From: Actinomortierella ambigua | Taxonomy: Eukaryota > Mortierellomycota > Mortierellomycetes > Mortierellales > Mortierellaceae | Assembly: GCA_016098155.1 (NCBI GenBank) | Contig: JAAAJB010000298.1 | Coordinates: 1-42,803 of the forward strand | Length of the DNA stretch: 42,803 nt | Reading direction: 5' to 3' | Part shown: positions 33,033 to 42,803 of the stretch, piece after piece | Layout: each line of letters begins with the position of its first letter | Numbering within the stretch: the first letter of the stretch is position 1 | Notes under the pieces: model-generated | The model's database searches: none | Told to the model about the DNA's origin: nothing | What the model saw: only the letters and a program-made list of their open reading frames with translations | Program-made: the position numbers and the translations under genes

Positions 33033-35709
33033 ATGGTAAGCATTTCAAGGATAACCTTTTGTACCCCCGTACTCCGCTCGAACTACCATCTCAGACTCGG
33101 CGACTAACCGCACCTTGTTTTTTTTTTCTTTCCCTCCAACCTGCCTACTCTCCACCTCCCCCCCTCCCACAACAATATCAACAACAACAACAACAACAAC
33201 AATATCAACAACATCGACAATATCGATGGCGATAATGACAACCACATAACAGACCTCGTTGTCGCGCCAATCGTCGCTAAAGCTCGGGAGCGAAGTCGGG
33301 TCAGGTTCGTATGGCACAGTGTACCGTGGCCGGTTCGATGCTCGGAAGGCAGCATTTAAAAAGTTTCGAATTTCACAGCACGAAGGCGAGCATGACGCCA
33401 TCCAGCAGGAGGTACAGTTGCTGGAGGGACTCAAGTGCCGACATATCATCCAGTTCTTCGGGACAACATACCACAACGGCGCCTTTGTCCTCGTCACCGA
33501 CTTTGCCGAAGGCGGCAACCTCAAACGGGCCATCGAAAAAGGCACCATGTTGGATTGGTCCGCCAAAGAGCGCATCTCACAGGAGATCGCTAGTGGGCTC
33601 GCCTATCTCCACCACAACAACATCATCCATCGAGATCTCAAGAGCGCCAATGTCCTCCTGACGCGCCATCTCGAAGTCCGACTATGCGATTTTGGACTTG
33701 CCGTCGTCAAGACTACCAGCGCCTCACACTCAACAGACACAGTCCGGGGCACCATCCGATGGATGGCACCAGAGCTACATGGATTCCGACCCAAATATTC
33801 CAACAAGTCGGACGTCTACTCGCTCGGCATGGTCATGTGGGAGATGGCCGCCAACTGCACCACACCCTACCGGGAGCATCTCAATGATCACATGGTCGTC
33901 GCCCTCATCAAGCGCGGTGGCCGCGAGCGGATACCGCCCGGGACCCCCAACCACTACACCAATTGGCTCATAAAGTGCTGGCACCAAGACCCGCAGGATC
34001 GACCCGAGGCTGGCGAGATGGTCATCGAGGACATTGAGATTGAGGTCGAGAGCGGTAGTCCTGGCATGGGCATGGGCATCGGCGACCGGAGCATGGACGA
34101 GCCCGCCGCCATCTCGTCCCCATCTGTCGCCAGCACAACCAGCAGCAGCAGCAGCAGTGGAGGAGGAGGACTTCATGACCATGGGTCACCCCCACCAGCA
34201 CTGACACCTCTGCCACACCAAATGACCATGACAACGACCGAGGCGCTTGACCCGACCCAACAACATCCAACAGACGACCTGATCACCCAGGTCGTGGCGC
34301 TCGAGGGCATCGACGTTGAGGCACAAGTGGCACTCGCGACCATGTACGAGCAAGGCAGTGCCGGGATCGCCAAGGACGAGTCCAAAGCGTTTCGGTGGTA
34401 CCGACGCGCAGCACGCCTGGGCCACACGATGGCCCAGTACCGTGTCGCCGAGATGTGTTCAAACGGACAAGGGATTGCGCAAAACGATAGCGAGGCCGCT
34501 GCGTGGTTCCGGATGGCGGCCGAGCAAGGCAACGTTAGCGCACAGGCGAGTCTGGGCATGATGTACCTGAGTGGACGAGGCGTGGACCAGGACGACGCCC
34601 AAGCCATGCTGTGGTTCCGAAAGGCGGCCGAGCACGAGGATGCTGAGGCCCAAGGATGGCTCGGGTTCATGTACGCCAAGGGCCGGGGCGTGGAACAGAG
34701 CGATATCGAGGCAGCGTTTTGGCTACGCAAGGCCGCTGTCCAGGGGAACGCCATTGCACAGTTTAGTTTGGGAACCATGTATGAAAGCGGACGAGGGGTC
34801 GAGCAGGACTTTGCCGAGGCTGCATCGTGGTACCGACTGGCCGGTGAGAAGAACTCGGTGGAGGCCCAACACCGGTTGGCGATCCTGTATCAGAATGGAC
34901 ATGGTGTCGAACAAAGCGAGACAGAGGCCGTGGCCTGGTACACAAAGGCGGCCATCCAGGGACATGCGGATGCGCAGTTCATCTTGGGTGCGCTGAGCCA
35001 GAATGGCAAGTGGGTCAAACAGAGCGATGTCGATGCGGCCGAGTGGTACAAGAAGGCTGCCGACCAGGGCCACCCAGAGGCCCAGTTCTATCTAGGGGTC
35101 ATGTATTCCTATGGCCGGGCCGTCGATCGAAGCGATTTCGAGGCGGCCGCCTGGATGAGCAAAGCCGCCAATCAGGGACATGTCCTGGCGCAGAATGACC
35201 TTGGCTGGCGATACCTGAAGGGACATGGGGTGCAACCGGACGATGGCTATGCGGTCTATTGGTTCCGCAAGGCCGCCAGGCAGGAATTGCCCCAGGCCCA
35301 GTACCGCCTCGCAGGGATGTACTATGCGGGAAAGGGCGTGAACAGCAACCCGAACAAGGCCTTTTCTTATTACTACAAGGCTGCACAGAGTGGCTACTCG
35401 GATGCTCAGGCCATGGTCGGGCACTTGTACTTTAATGGCATTGGTGTCAAGCAGGACTATAACAAGGCCATGGAGTGGTCCTCCAGAGCGGCGCAACAGG
35501 GACATCCGGGTGGCCAGTTTGACGTCGGGGCCATGTGTGAGCGAGGCTTGGGCGTGGCCATCAATCTCAAGAAGGCCCTGGATTATTACAATATGGCGGC
35601 CGCCAAGGGCCACGAGCAGGCGAAACAACGTGCTCACCATGTAGAGATGCACCTGAGCGGGCGGACCAACGAGTCGCTCATGAGAATCGTGGCCACAGAG
35701 GCATTGTAG
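33033..35709 (+). CDS. Sel1-repeat protein kinase K5 (TKL-like, about 12 Sel1 repeats)
   Basis: Predicted 819-aa protein. The kinase domain (about 10-270) has GSGSYGTVYRG, AFKKF lysine, HRDLKSAN, CDFGLA and RWMAPE, all intact. A linker with poly-Ser and Gly runs leads to about 12 consecutive Sel1 repeats ending near residue 780, then a short tail. No in-frame ATG exists at the start of the long exon (33253-35709). The best model is an ATG at 33033-33035 directly followed by donor GTAAGC, a 217-nt intron (CAA-repeat-rich) and acceptor ATAACAG ending at 33252, giving M then TSLSRQSSLKLGSEVG. Thus, as in K1, the first coding exon would be only the start codon. It lies 13 kb from the K2-K4 group and on the other strand. 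The exon 2 call is secure, exon 1 is inferred. Confidence 0.86.
33036..33252 (+). other. Inferred K5 intron 1
   Basis: Begins GTAAGC immediately after an ATG and ends ATAACAG. It contains a pyrimidine tract and a (CAA)n stretch. ATGs inside it run quickly into stops, for example one reading MTTT then TAA, which supports removal by splicing. Confidence 0.55.
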
Positions 35710-36444
35710 CTCCCACCGCCTTGGCGCTTCTTTGTAGATCTAAAAATGCCTTCCGGCGGCGTACCTTTTTTTTTCCTTTTGTACATTGTAGCATACTTCT
35801 TTCTCACCATCAGTTGTGTGCAGGCAATTGACAATTGGGCGGATCGTCAAACCTTGCCTCGTCTTCGGAGTGTAACTCGGGATGCTGCATGTAGTCTGGG
35901 CAAAGATACAAAAAAAGGGGGGGAGCGGCCTACGTACAACTCCCATGTTTGCGCTGTTTTTGAGTTTCCTTCTTGGAATCGACCAGTTGGACACAAGGAT
36001 GAACAAGGTTAGGGGTCAGACATGGGACTCGCATGGGCTGGACAATTCTTTCCCCCCGTTCTATTCTGCTGCACCTGTCTTCACTGTTGTTACAGTTCGC
36101 TCTTTTCGCCCGCTCCCAACATTCTCATTCGACATTCATCCGGTTCTGGGGAGGGTGGAGGGAGGAAGGGGAGGATGTAGGGCGTCTCGCTATCCTCACC
36201 CTTTCTTGGTAAACACAATCCCATTTGCACCAAAGCTAATTTTTTCGATGCCAGGACAGGGCCCACACGGCTCTCTTGGAAGCAGTAGAGGCATGCTTTC
36301 GGGTTCAGGGTCCAACGAGACTGTTTTACAGAGCTGGATCAGACCCCCCCCCCGTCTTCTTTTCTTCGGATGGTTCATATGCTTGCAAACCATACATAGC
36401 TCTGCAGAGAGGCCTCCAGACAGCCATCGAAAGAGAGAGATGAA

Positions 36445-36609
36445 CTAGCTGCCCCGACGTTTCTGTTCAGCAATCAGCACATTTGCAAAATCGTTGAAGG
36501 GGAGCAGAATGCCCAGCCCAAAGTAGGCAATCCTGCCTTCACCGTCTAGAGCCACATTGCATCTTTGTCCCTGTGGGTAAACGTTTGCCCTCGCGAGCAG
36601 TAACAAATC
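36445..36609 (-). pseudogene. Possible terminal exon or gene fragment
   Basis: On the minus strand, after a possible acceptor AACGTAG ending at 36610, 54 codons stay open and end in TAG. The peptide includes VALDGEGRIAYFGLG, then ILLPFNDFANVLIAEQKRRG, and looks like balanced protein sequence. An overlapping upstream frame (36739-36539) also looks partly protein-like. This may be the end of a spliced gene, a decayed fragment, or chance. No family recognised. Confidence 0.18.
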
Positions 36610-36967
36610 CTACGTTTATCAAACTCTGCTTGATAGGAAAGTAAGCCTCGAGGCACCAACAAGTAACATCGTTTAACACCGTTACATATGAGCGCTTGGC
36701 TGAGGCAGAAGGGAAGAGGAAGAAGGGGGTGGAGGACATTTGGTCTGAACAGAAAGATCAAGAACAAGGGGATACGGTCAGTGTTGCTAATATCTCCTGG
36801 GTATGTCCAAGAACTCTGGAAATCTCAGGGACTAACTCCCCCGCCTGCCCCTTCGTTTCTTTTTTTTTTTCTTCATTGTCATTACCCCGCAACTCCTAGA
36901 CTTTTTGTCTTCTCTTTATTTGATCGGGTAGCCACCCCACTTTTTGCTTTTCTTACTATCATCCACG

Positions 36968-36975
36968 TATAAAAA
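36968..36975 (+). promoter_or_regulatory. TATA box of the secreted-protein gene
   Basis: TATAAAAA, the clearest TATA box in the window, about 175 nt before the ATG at 37149 with a C/A-rich leader between. Confidence 0.65.
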
Positions 36976-37148
36976 GGCTCGCCTTCTGCCTTCAGCTGCA
37001 CCCTCTACACCTCTACACGCCCCAGCTCACAGGCATCGCCACACCTCCCGCTCGCAAGACTCCATCGCCAAGAGCGCCTTTAGCAAGAACACCCCTCTAC
37101 AATCTTTTTCCCCATTCGTATTCTTTTAGAATCTTGTCACTCCGAAGG

Positions 37149-37814
37149 ATGAAGCTCATCAAGATCGTAGTGCTTGGCCTTTTGCTCGTGCAAGTCTCTT
37201 TCGGACTCACACCCAATTATATCCTCAACACTCTACGCAAAGGCATGAAAGATATGTTGGAGGAGGAACGCAACTTTCGCCTTTGCATTATCAAGGGTAT
37301 GCTGAACAACAACACGACGGAGATAGAAAGCTGCGGTATCTCCACCCATAGGGCCTGCGAGATCATAGAGCCCTTGATCGTGAGGCTTATTCCAACCTTT
37401 GGCACTGTAATCGACATGACCAATCAGCTTTGGAAAAAGCTCCATTTCTATAACATATGCGACTTCCTTTTTCCAGATACTACAACCACAGCTACAGCTA
37501 CAACCACAACTAAACCAACAGCTACACCTAAACCTCCCTCTCTTACACTCGCCCAGGCCCGCAAACTCAGCAAGGCTGTACGCAAAGCGTTGGGGGGCGC
37601 GGATACCGATCCTATCGTTTGCGCTTTCGAAGCTTTGTACAAGAACAGGAAGGAGGATATAGAACGCTGCGGTATCTCCGTCCAGGAAGCATGCGATATT
37701 TTAGTGCCCAAGATCCTGGACGCTATTCCAAGCATTGGCACGACATCCGACATGGTCGATAAAGTTTGGAACTCGTTTCATCTCACCGACACATGCGATC
37801 AAGTTCCGTCCTAG
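37149..37814 (+). CDS. Secreted protein with two identical-spacing four-cysteine modules
   Basis: Single-exon, 221 aa. Residues 1-19 form a signal peptide (MKLIKIVVLGLLLVQVSFG), so the protein should be exported. Two modules follow, joined by a Thr/Pro/Lys-rich linker (about 110-131) that is likely O-glycosylated. Module A has cysteines at 46, 62, 70 and 104; module B at 158, 174, 182 and 216. The spacing is the same in both, C-x15-C-x7-C-x33-C, and both share CGIS after the second cysteine and an IPSIGT/IPTFGT-type motif. All eight cysteines could form disulfides. The ATG at 37149 is preferred because it starts the signal peptide. No family is recognised; size, secretion and cysteines are effector-like, but that is inference. 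There is a good TATA box upstream. Confidence 0.85.
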   Translation: MKLIKIVVLGLLLVQVSFGLTPNYILNTLRKGMKDMLEEERNFRLCIIKGMLNNNTTEIESCGISTHRACEIIEPLIVRLIPTFGTVIDMTNQLWKKLHFYNICDFLFPDTTTTATATTTTKPTATPKPPSLTLAQARKLSKAVRKALGGADTDPIVCAFEALYKNRKEDIERCGISVQEACDILVPKILDAIPSIGTTSDMVDKVWNSFHLTDTCDQVPS

Positions 37815-37820
37815 CAATTT

Positions 37821-37860
37821 CACCTACACCTACACCTACACCTACACCTACACCTACACG
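37821..37860. repeat. (CCTACA)n hexanucleotide repeat
   Basis: About six and a half CCTACA units directly downstream of the secreted-protein stop codon, in its presumed 3' UTR. Confidence 0.9.
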
Positions 37861-37965
37861 TCCATAGACTTGCACAAGTCAAAAGGAGAATGCAAAAAAA
37901 AAAAAAAAATCATGACCAACTTTTGCTCAAGGGAGAGGGGAGGGGGGTAGGAATGTTTACTCCTT

Positions 37966-37990
37966 AAAAAAAAAAAAAAAAAAAAAAAAA
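37966..37990. repeat. 25-nt poly(A) run
   Basis: Uninterrupted A25 about 150 nt after the stop of the intronless secreted-protein gene; a 16-nt A run lies at 37894-37909. Confidence 0.9.
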
Positions 37991-40022
37991 CTGGAACGCT
38001 TGATCCCACCTCAGGTTAACTGCCCGCATTGGGGTCGCGTGTCGATCTATCCCCATGTTGGCGGTTGTGTGCTCAAGTGCCTTCCAAAGTCTTTATCTGG
38101 CCCTCTGAAAGAGGTAAGGGGGAGGATAACCAAACATTTTTCTTCTTCTTCTTCTACTGCTCTCCAGACCAAACGAAGGGGCGCGGAGGAAAGGTAGAGG
38201 TACGGAGAGATTTGGAGCCACAGCCTTCTACAAATGATATCGGGCTGTACGGCAATGACCATCTTCAATGAGTCTCTCAGTGCTCCATTGCAGACTCACC
38301 CCCTCCCCCCTCGTGACGAGAGCGTGGAGTAATCGTGCTGAACTTGCTACTGCTTTCTTACAGCCTCGACATCATGTGTGTCGCACATCCCCAGTTACAT
38401 ACACTATCAGTACGAGTCGCTACGACGCAATTTGAGACAAGGGAAGGATATGGAAGGCGATAAAGGAGGGTCCACTCTCAACATCACCCCAATCTGGATT
38501 GGAAAAGCCTTTTAGATGTAAGCTTTTGCTCTTTCTCTGGGAATGGTTTTCAACCGGTTAGAAGCCTACCTATTTCGACAGTTGTAACGATAACGGCGAA
38601 GAAGGCGTGCCATATGTGCATCCTAGTTGGAATTGTGCCGCCATGATGAGGGGATGTAGATGAAAGGGTTCCATCTGAATGTCGCTTGTGTGTTTAGAGA
38701 ATGCTGCGGCAAGGTGATAGTGGCGACCACCAGGTGAATGCGGCCAGTACCTTTGGACTTGGATTCAAGCTAACTATGGAAGACCTCATCGACAGAACTA
38801 TGCTTCTTTCGTGATGGTTCTCGCGTCAGCCTCTCCTCGTGCTTGCCGTGAGAGAGATCCCAAAACATTTTCAGTCCTCAACACACATAGAGATTCATGA
38901 GATACATGTAGTGTACAAAACCAAGCTCTCAAAGCTCACTCTGTGCCTCTCAACTCGCACCATTCTCTCTCCAACTGCGTTCTCACACTCTATGAATATG
39001 ACAGAGCAGATACAAGTTTTGATACTGGTCATCCTGAGTGAAAGAGATATGAAATAGACAACCCAAACGCTTGTTTTGTCCTCTTGTGTGAACGTCCTCC
39101 TACCTTTCGCATCGCACTTTGCATAATGCAGTTAGTTCCTTTACCTATTTCACCGACATCCTTCTCCAGCTGGAATGATTTCTTCTTTTTTTCATTACAC
39201 AACGTCCCAAGTCAAGGGTCGACTGGTGCGGACGATCGTGAGCTGTTGGATAGTTGACTCATTCATGGTTCTCTTTGCAGAGACGAAGAAGAAACAAAGG
39301 GCTGAGGGCAATGCCAAAAAGGCACAGACGAAGGCTCAGATGACAATGCAAGAACCAACAATCCCGATCAGGGTTAGGATAAACCTTGTTTGCGTTTCCT
39401 TCCAAACCCCGACTCCCCCGGACATTGGAATTGGTCCTGGATGCCCCACTGCCCAGGAGGAAATGGCTGTTGCCCTTTTTCAAATCATGGTCCCTGAAAG
39501 TTTATTTTCGCGCCTTGGTTTGAAAACGCGTAGAGAGTGAGAGTTTTGTCGTGGGAGGGGAGGAAAAAAAAAACAAACGCATACTCTCACACACACGTTT
39601 ATGAACCAGCGGGATTGTGATTCTACCTCGCAAGTGCCCATCCTCCGCCTGTTGGTTGGGCAGTTGAGCAATGATGCAGGGGACCTGATTTCCACGGATT
39701 CCTCCAGTCATGCAAGCGTTAACTTTGTTTCCCTTTGAAATGTCACACAAATGTCGGATGTACACTGCACTGCACTATGCTACACTGCAATGATGCCCAG
39801 ATAGTCAATCCCCTGCTCACGCAAAGTACCCAACATTGGTTGAGCCGGAGGGTGAAGAGAGATGAGGGTGGAATGGAGCGAGAATGAGCAGATTCATCCT
39901 TCTTTTTTCTCCATCCTCACCTTGCGATTGATTTCCACCATTCCATTCTCTTGTCGTCGTTGTTGCATTGCGTCCAATAGGTGCATCTGGCCATCCCTTC
40001 CACCATTTTGGATACCACCACA

Positions 40023-42043
40023 ATGAAGGACCAGGTTGCTCGTCATCTGCTGTGTCTGCTATCTGTAGTCATTGCGACTACAACAGCCCAGCTCGCTGCT
40101 CCAGTAAATCCTGTTGGGGCGTCCTATGCCAAGTTCAGAGACCAGTTCTACATCTACAGCGTCTATAGCGTCGGGCCCGATTGGGATGATTATTACGGGT
40201 ACCTCCATGCTCTGGACCTTTCCAAACCCTGGCCTTCGCATTCGCCTGCCTGGAGATACATATCGAATGGACCCAATATTTCCCCCACGTCAGCAGTCAT
40301 GTCACTGGATGGCGAGGAAATGCTCTTCCTTCCTATTGCACAGTCTAATCCCTACAAGTTTATTTTCAAGACGCAGAATTGGGTGACGGTGGCGGCAGGC
40401 GGAATCTATTCAACGAGCCAGTTGTTTCCTGTGACTTTAGGAACAGACGGGAGGGTCCTTATTGTGGTAACAGACGTGATGCAGTACCTCCTCTATTCCC
40501 TACCCGCCGATGAGGTTAAGACGGAAACTCTGCCACAAAAATTCTTGCGGGAACGAGCGGGTTACAGAGCAGTCTGGTCGGATTATCTTAGGAGTGCAGT
40601 ATTCGTTGGTGTTGACTTGAATTTAAGCGGCGAGACCATACGTTCTCCCAGCATTCTCATGTACAACGCAATGAGCAATACATGGTCCGATCAGGTAAGG
40701 GCGAATCGCACATCTACGATTAACAGTGGGCGACATGAGCATCGTATGGATCTGATGGATATGAACTTCCATACTAATACTCAATCGCTTAATCACTTCT
40801 GTCATGTCATGTCATGTCTCTTGTTGACAATAGGCGACACAGGGCTTAAAAATATCCTCGTTCCACAATACATTCTTTGTCTCCAATGATTGCATGGCCA
40901 TCAGTAAGAGTCTTGAGCTAGTATTGAACAAAATCAATGTCTCTCTATGTTTGTTATTCTCATCTTACCTCTGCTCTTGTCGTGAATAGCTGAAGACGGA
41001 AAGAGGATTATAGTGTACGATGGCTCCTCGATGAACCGTCAAGGTCTCTACATTCTAAGCCTTGACACGTTTGTGTGGACGAGAGACCCTAGCCCCGGCA
41101 TTTCGACAAGCAAAGTCGTGTGTACCATCGCCGGCGACTACTTTCTTCTGTGGGGAGGTAGGCAGGAGTTTGACAATCTCTCGCTGTTGCATGTCATACG
41201 AGGTATCTTTTAAACAACTCGCGCTCAACTCATTGCACTCTTTTTCACTGTTTATTGTTATTGTCCTTGTACAACTACACGTTTATACATTTTGTAGGGG
41301 CGCAAGAACCTAGAACACCTTCCTATCAAAGTGCCAATTCGATGTATCCAACCTCACCTGTTCACGTCTACCAAATCTCCATGGGCGATTGGGTGGCCGG
41401 ATACCAGCCATCTGCCAGTTATGTAGATGGGCCGCCTCCCACGATGACGACGACGCCTCCCAAGATGAAGACGACTCGCTCATCATCTCCAACGTATTTA
41501 CCCCCTCGAGACCCGGAATCGATGGATTCGTCACCCACCCCGGCCCCGGCCGAGTCCAAAACTGGAGCCATTGTTGGGATAGTCGCTGGCGTCGTAGTTG
41601 TGGTTGCTCTCGTTGGGCTCATTGTGTGGAGGCGCGCAAAGTCTCGGCGCACCGCTGCGGATAACTCCAAACGTGATGAGGTTGTTTCAAACCACATTCC
41701 TCAGTCGCCGCCTTCTCCTCGACCAGCATCTTACTATACGACCCTACATGTGAGTGACTCGGAGTATTCGATCGACAACGTGGACGACGGTCAAGACTAC
41801 AGCACATATAGTGTGCAGCTCACACCCACGTATCCGACGACGAGGTATACCGCTCCACCTCCTCCGGCGCCTGTATCGAGGTCAGAGTTTTTAACCCCGC
41901 ATTATCCGCCATGGCTACCCATCTACCCTGCAGAAGATGAACACGACTTTGACGACACGACCACCGTTGTATCGGACCCCAATATAACAATGGCCGCAAG
42001 GGCTGCAAGAGCTGGAGTAAGATATGGTGCACCATATGCATAG
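40023..42043 (+). CDS. Kelch-like/beta-propeller type I membrane protein (four exons)
   Basis: Predicted 551 aa from exons 40023-40694, 40834-40903, 40990-41157 and 41298-42043; introns of 139, 86 and 140 nt all have GTAAG/GTAGG donors and TAG acceptors and keep the frame. An N-terminal signal peptide (about 1-23, ending TTAQ) leads to a roughly 350-residue extracellular region rich in aromatic beta-strand patterns, such as VYDGSSMNRQGLYILSLDT then FVW, like kelch or galactose-oxidase-type propellers. A Pro/Ser/Thr-rich stalk (about 345-392) is followed by one membrane helix (about 393-414), a basic stop-transfer WRRAKSRR, and a 130-residue cytoplasmic tail with Pro and Tyr motifs. The layout is that of a cell-surface receptor or wall-linked protein. 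Ligand unknown; propeller assignment is by pattern. Confidence 0.82.
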
Positions 42044-42589
42044 CAACCTACCTCTCCATCGCGGATCCATCGGCATCTAGCAGTTCCCCTCCCCCTCCCC
42101 TCTCAATTCCCGTCTGATGGTAACAAATCTACGCCTCCGCCCAAGTCCCTCGGGTGTGGAGGGCAACTCAAGAACCATCCACTGTGCAACCATAAGATCG
42201 ACGAACCTGGAACTAGATCAAAACCGCTCGTGGGAGGATGGACAGCGGAGGTGAGAAGAAAGGGAGAGGAGAGGGTTCAATTAGAGCCTCAAAAGAAACC
42301 ACAATCACATATTCTATAAACTAGCTATCCTGTCTACAACTATTCTGTGCAATTCAAGCAAACATATTGGGTGTGGTCTTGCCATAGCTCGGGAGCGCCG
42401 GGATGGGCAGGCTGCCGGCTGGGGAGTTTTCTACTGCAACAGAGATCTTCGTGACTTGCAATACAACTACCGACACCTTCGTGCCTGCAGAGCCGAAAGC
42501 GAGAAAAAAAATGGACCGGTCCAAAAAGTCGCAGGGCTTAGATTTTTTTGGGTTTTATTTTAAGAAACCTTCATTGAATCGAACCTTGT
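42044..42589. other. Convergent spacer at the right end
   Basis: 546 nt between the propeller-like gene (+) and a minus-strand gene end. No gene, RNA or clear signal seen. Confidence 0.5.
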
Positions 42590-42802
42590 TTATGGGAGAG
42601 GACTGATTTTTTTTATTCTCTGAGCAAGATGAGAGAGGGACATGTCGCGTCTTCTGTTGTCAACAAGTGGTTCGTCCACTTCTTCTTCTTCCTCCTCCTC
42701 TTCAATGCTGGAGTCATCCCCAGCAACTTCATCGTCTTGTCCATTGGGGGTGTGACTGAAATGGACGTGCCTGTCGATGTTGTCCTGGTTATTGATGAAG
42801 TC
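42590..42802 (-). CDS. C-terminal end of a truncated acidic protein
   Basis: The minus strand is open from the window edge to a TAA at 42592-42590, 70 residues. It contains an acidic block (DDSSIEEEEEEEEVDEPL) followed by a basic end (RRRDMSLSHLAQRIKKISPLP). This looks like the tail of a real protein, with the rest beyond the window. The family cannot be told from this piece, and the acidic run alone could be chance coding of a GAA/GAG repeat. Confidence 0.42.
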   Translation of the reverse strand, partial: DFINNQDNIDRHVHFSHTPNGQDDEVAGDDSSIEEEEEEEEVDEPLVDNRRRDMSLSHLAQRIKKISPLP

Positions 42803-42803
42803 C

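Larger units (their letters stand above)
35710..37148. other. Spacer between K5 and the secreted-protein gene
   Basis: 1.4 kb. The right end carries the TATA box and leader of the secreted-protein gene. The middle holds a possible isolated minus-strand exon (36445-36609), listed separately. The remainder shows no recognisable gene. Confidence 0.5.
37815..40022. other. Spacer between the secreted-protein gene and the propeller-like gene
   Basis: 2.2 kb. It starts with a (CCTACA)n array right after the stop and two long A runs (37894-37909 and 37966-37990). The rest has no recognisable gene. A minus-strand frame around 39765-39590 reads partly like protein (GNQVPCIIAQLPNQQ) but is not supported by a start, splice signals or a family. 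Confidence 0.5.

Overview
The window looks like nuclear DNA of an early-diverging filamentous fungus, most likely Mortierellomycotina (Mortierella and relatives). The reasons are: mostly short GT-AG introns (72 to 217 nt, with one of 619 nt), AT-rich and microsatellite-rich spacers several kilobases long, and a gene content of many protein kinases fused to Sel1 repeats plus a kelch-like receptor-type membrane protein. The assignment to this group is inference, because no phylogenetic marker is present.

Layout. 16-1536 (-): a short kinase-Sel1 gene (K1). 2230-3663 (+): a BAHD-type acyltransferase. 4050-5771 (-): ATP-dependent PEP carboxykinase, two exons. 5.8-11.2 kb: a long spacer with low-complexity DNA and a possible gene relic at its right end. 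11215-12860 (-), 13433-16193 (-) and 16735-19965 (-): three more kinase-Sel1 genes (K2, K3, K4) in head-to-tail order; K3 and K4 are a recent tandem duplication. 20714-22213 (-): a Pro/Gln-rich protein whose C-terminal half resembles the SARA/endofin C-terminal region. 24124-27040 (+): NADPH-cytochrome P450 reductase, three exons. 27-33 kb: a spacer with microsatellites and a striking ~190-nt imperfect palindrome. 33033-35709 (+): a fifth kinase-Sel1 gene (K5). 37149-37814 (+): a small secreted protein made of two copies of one four-cysteine module. 40023-42043 (+): a secreted/membrane beta-propeller-like protein, four exons. 42590-42802 (-): the acidic C-terminal end of a gene that runs off the window.

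Functional picture. PEPCK (gluconeogenesis) and P450 reductase (electron supply to P450s in the ER) are housekeeping genes. The distinctive content is the kinase-Sel1 family: five members in 36 kb, each with a TKL-like kinase domain followed by a linker and 2 to 16 Sel1 repeats. K3 and K4 are nearly identical in promoter, first exon and kinase domain but differ in linker and repeat number. This looks like a conserved signalling head with a fast-changing, probably protein-binding tail. The family also shares an unusual gene start, with a first coding exon of eight codons (K2-K4) or of the ATG alone (K1, K5). The most novel single gene is the secreted protein with exactly duplicated cysteine spacing.
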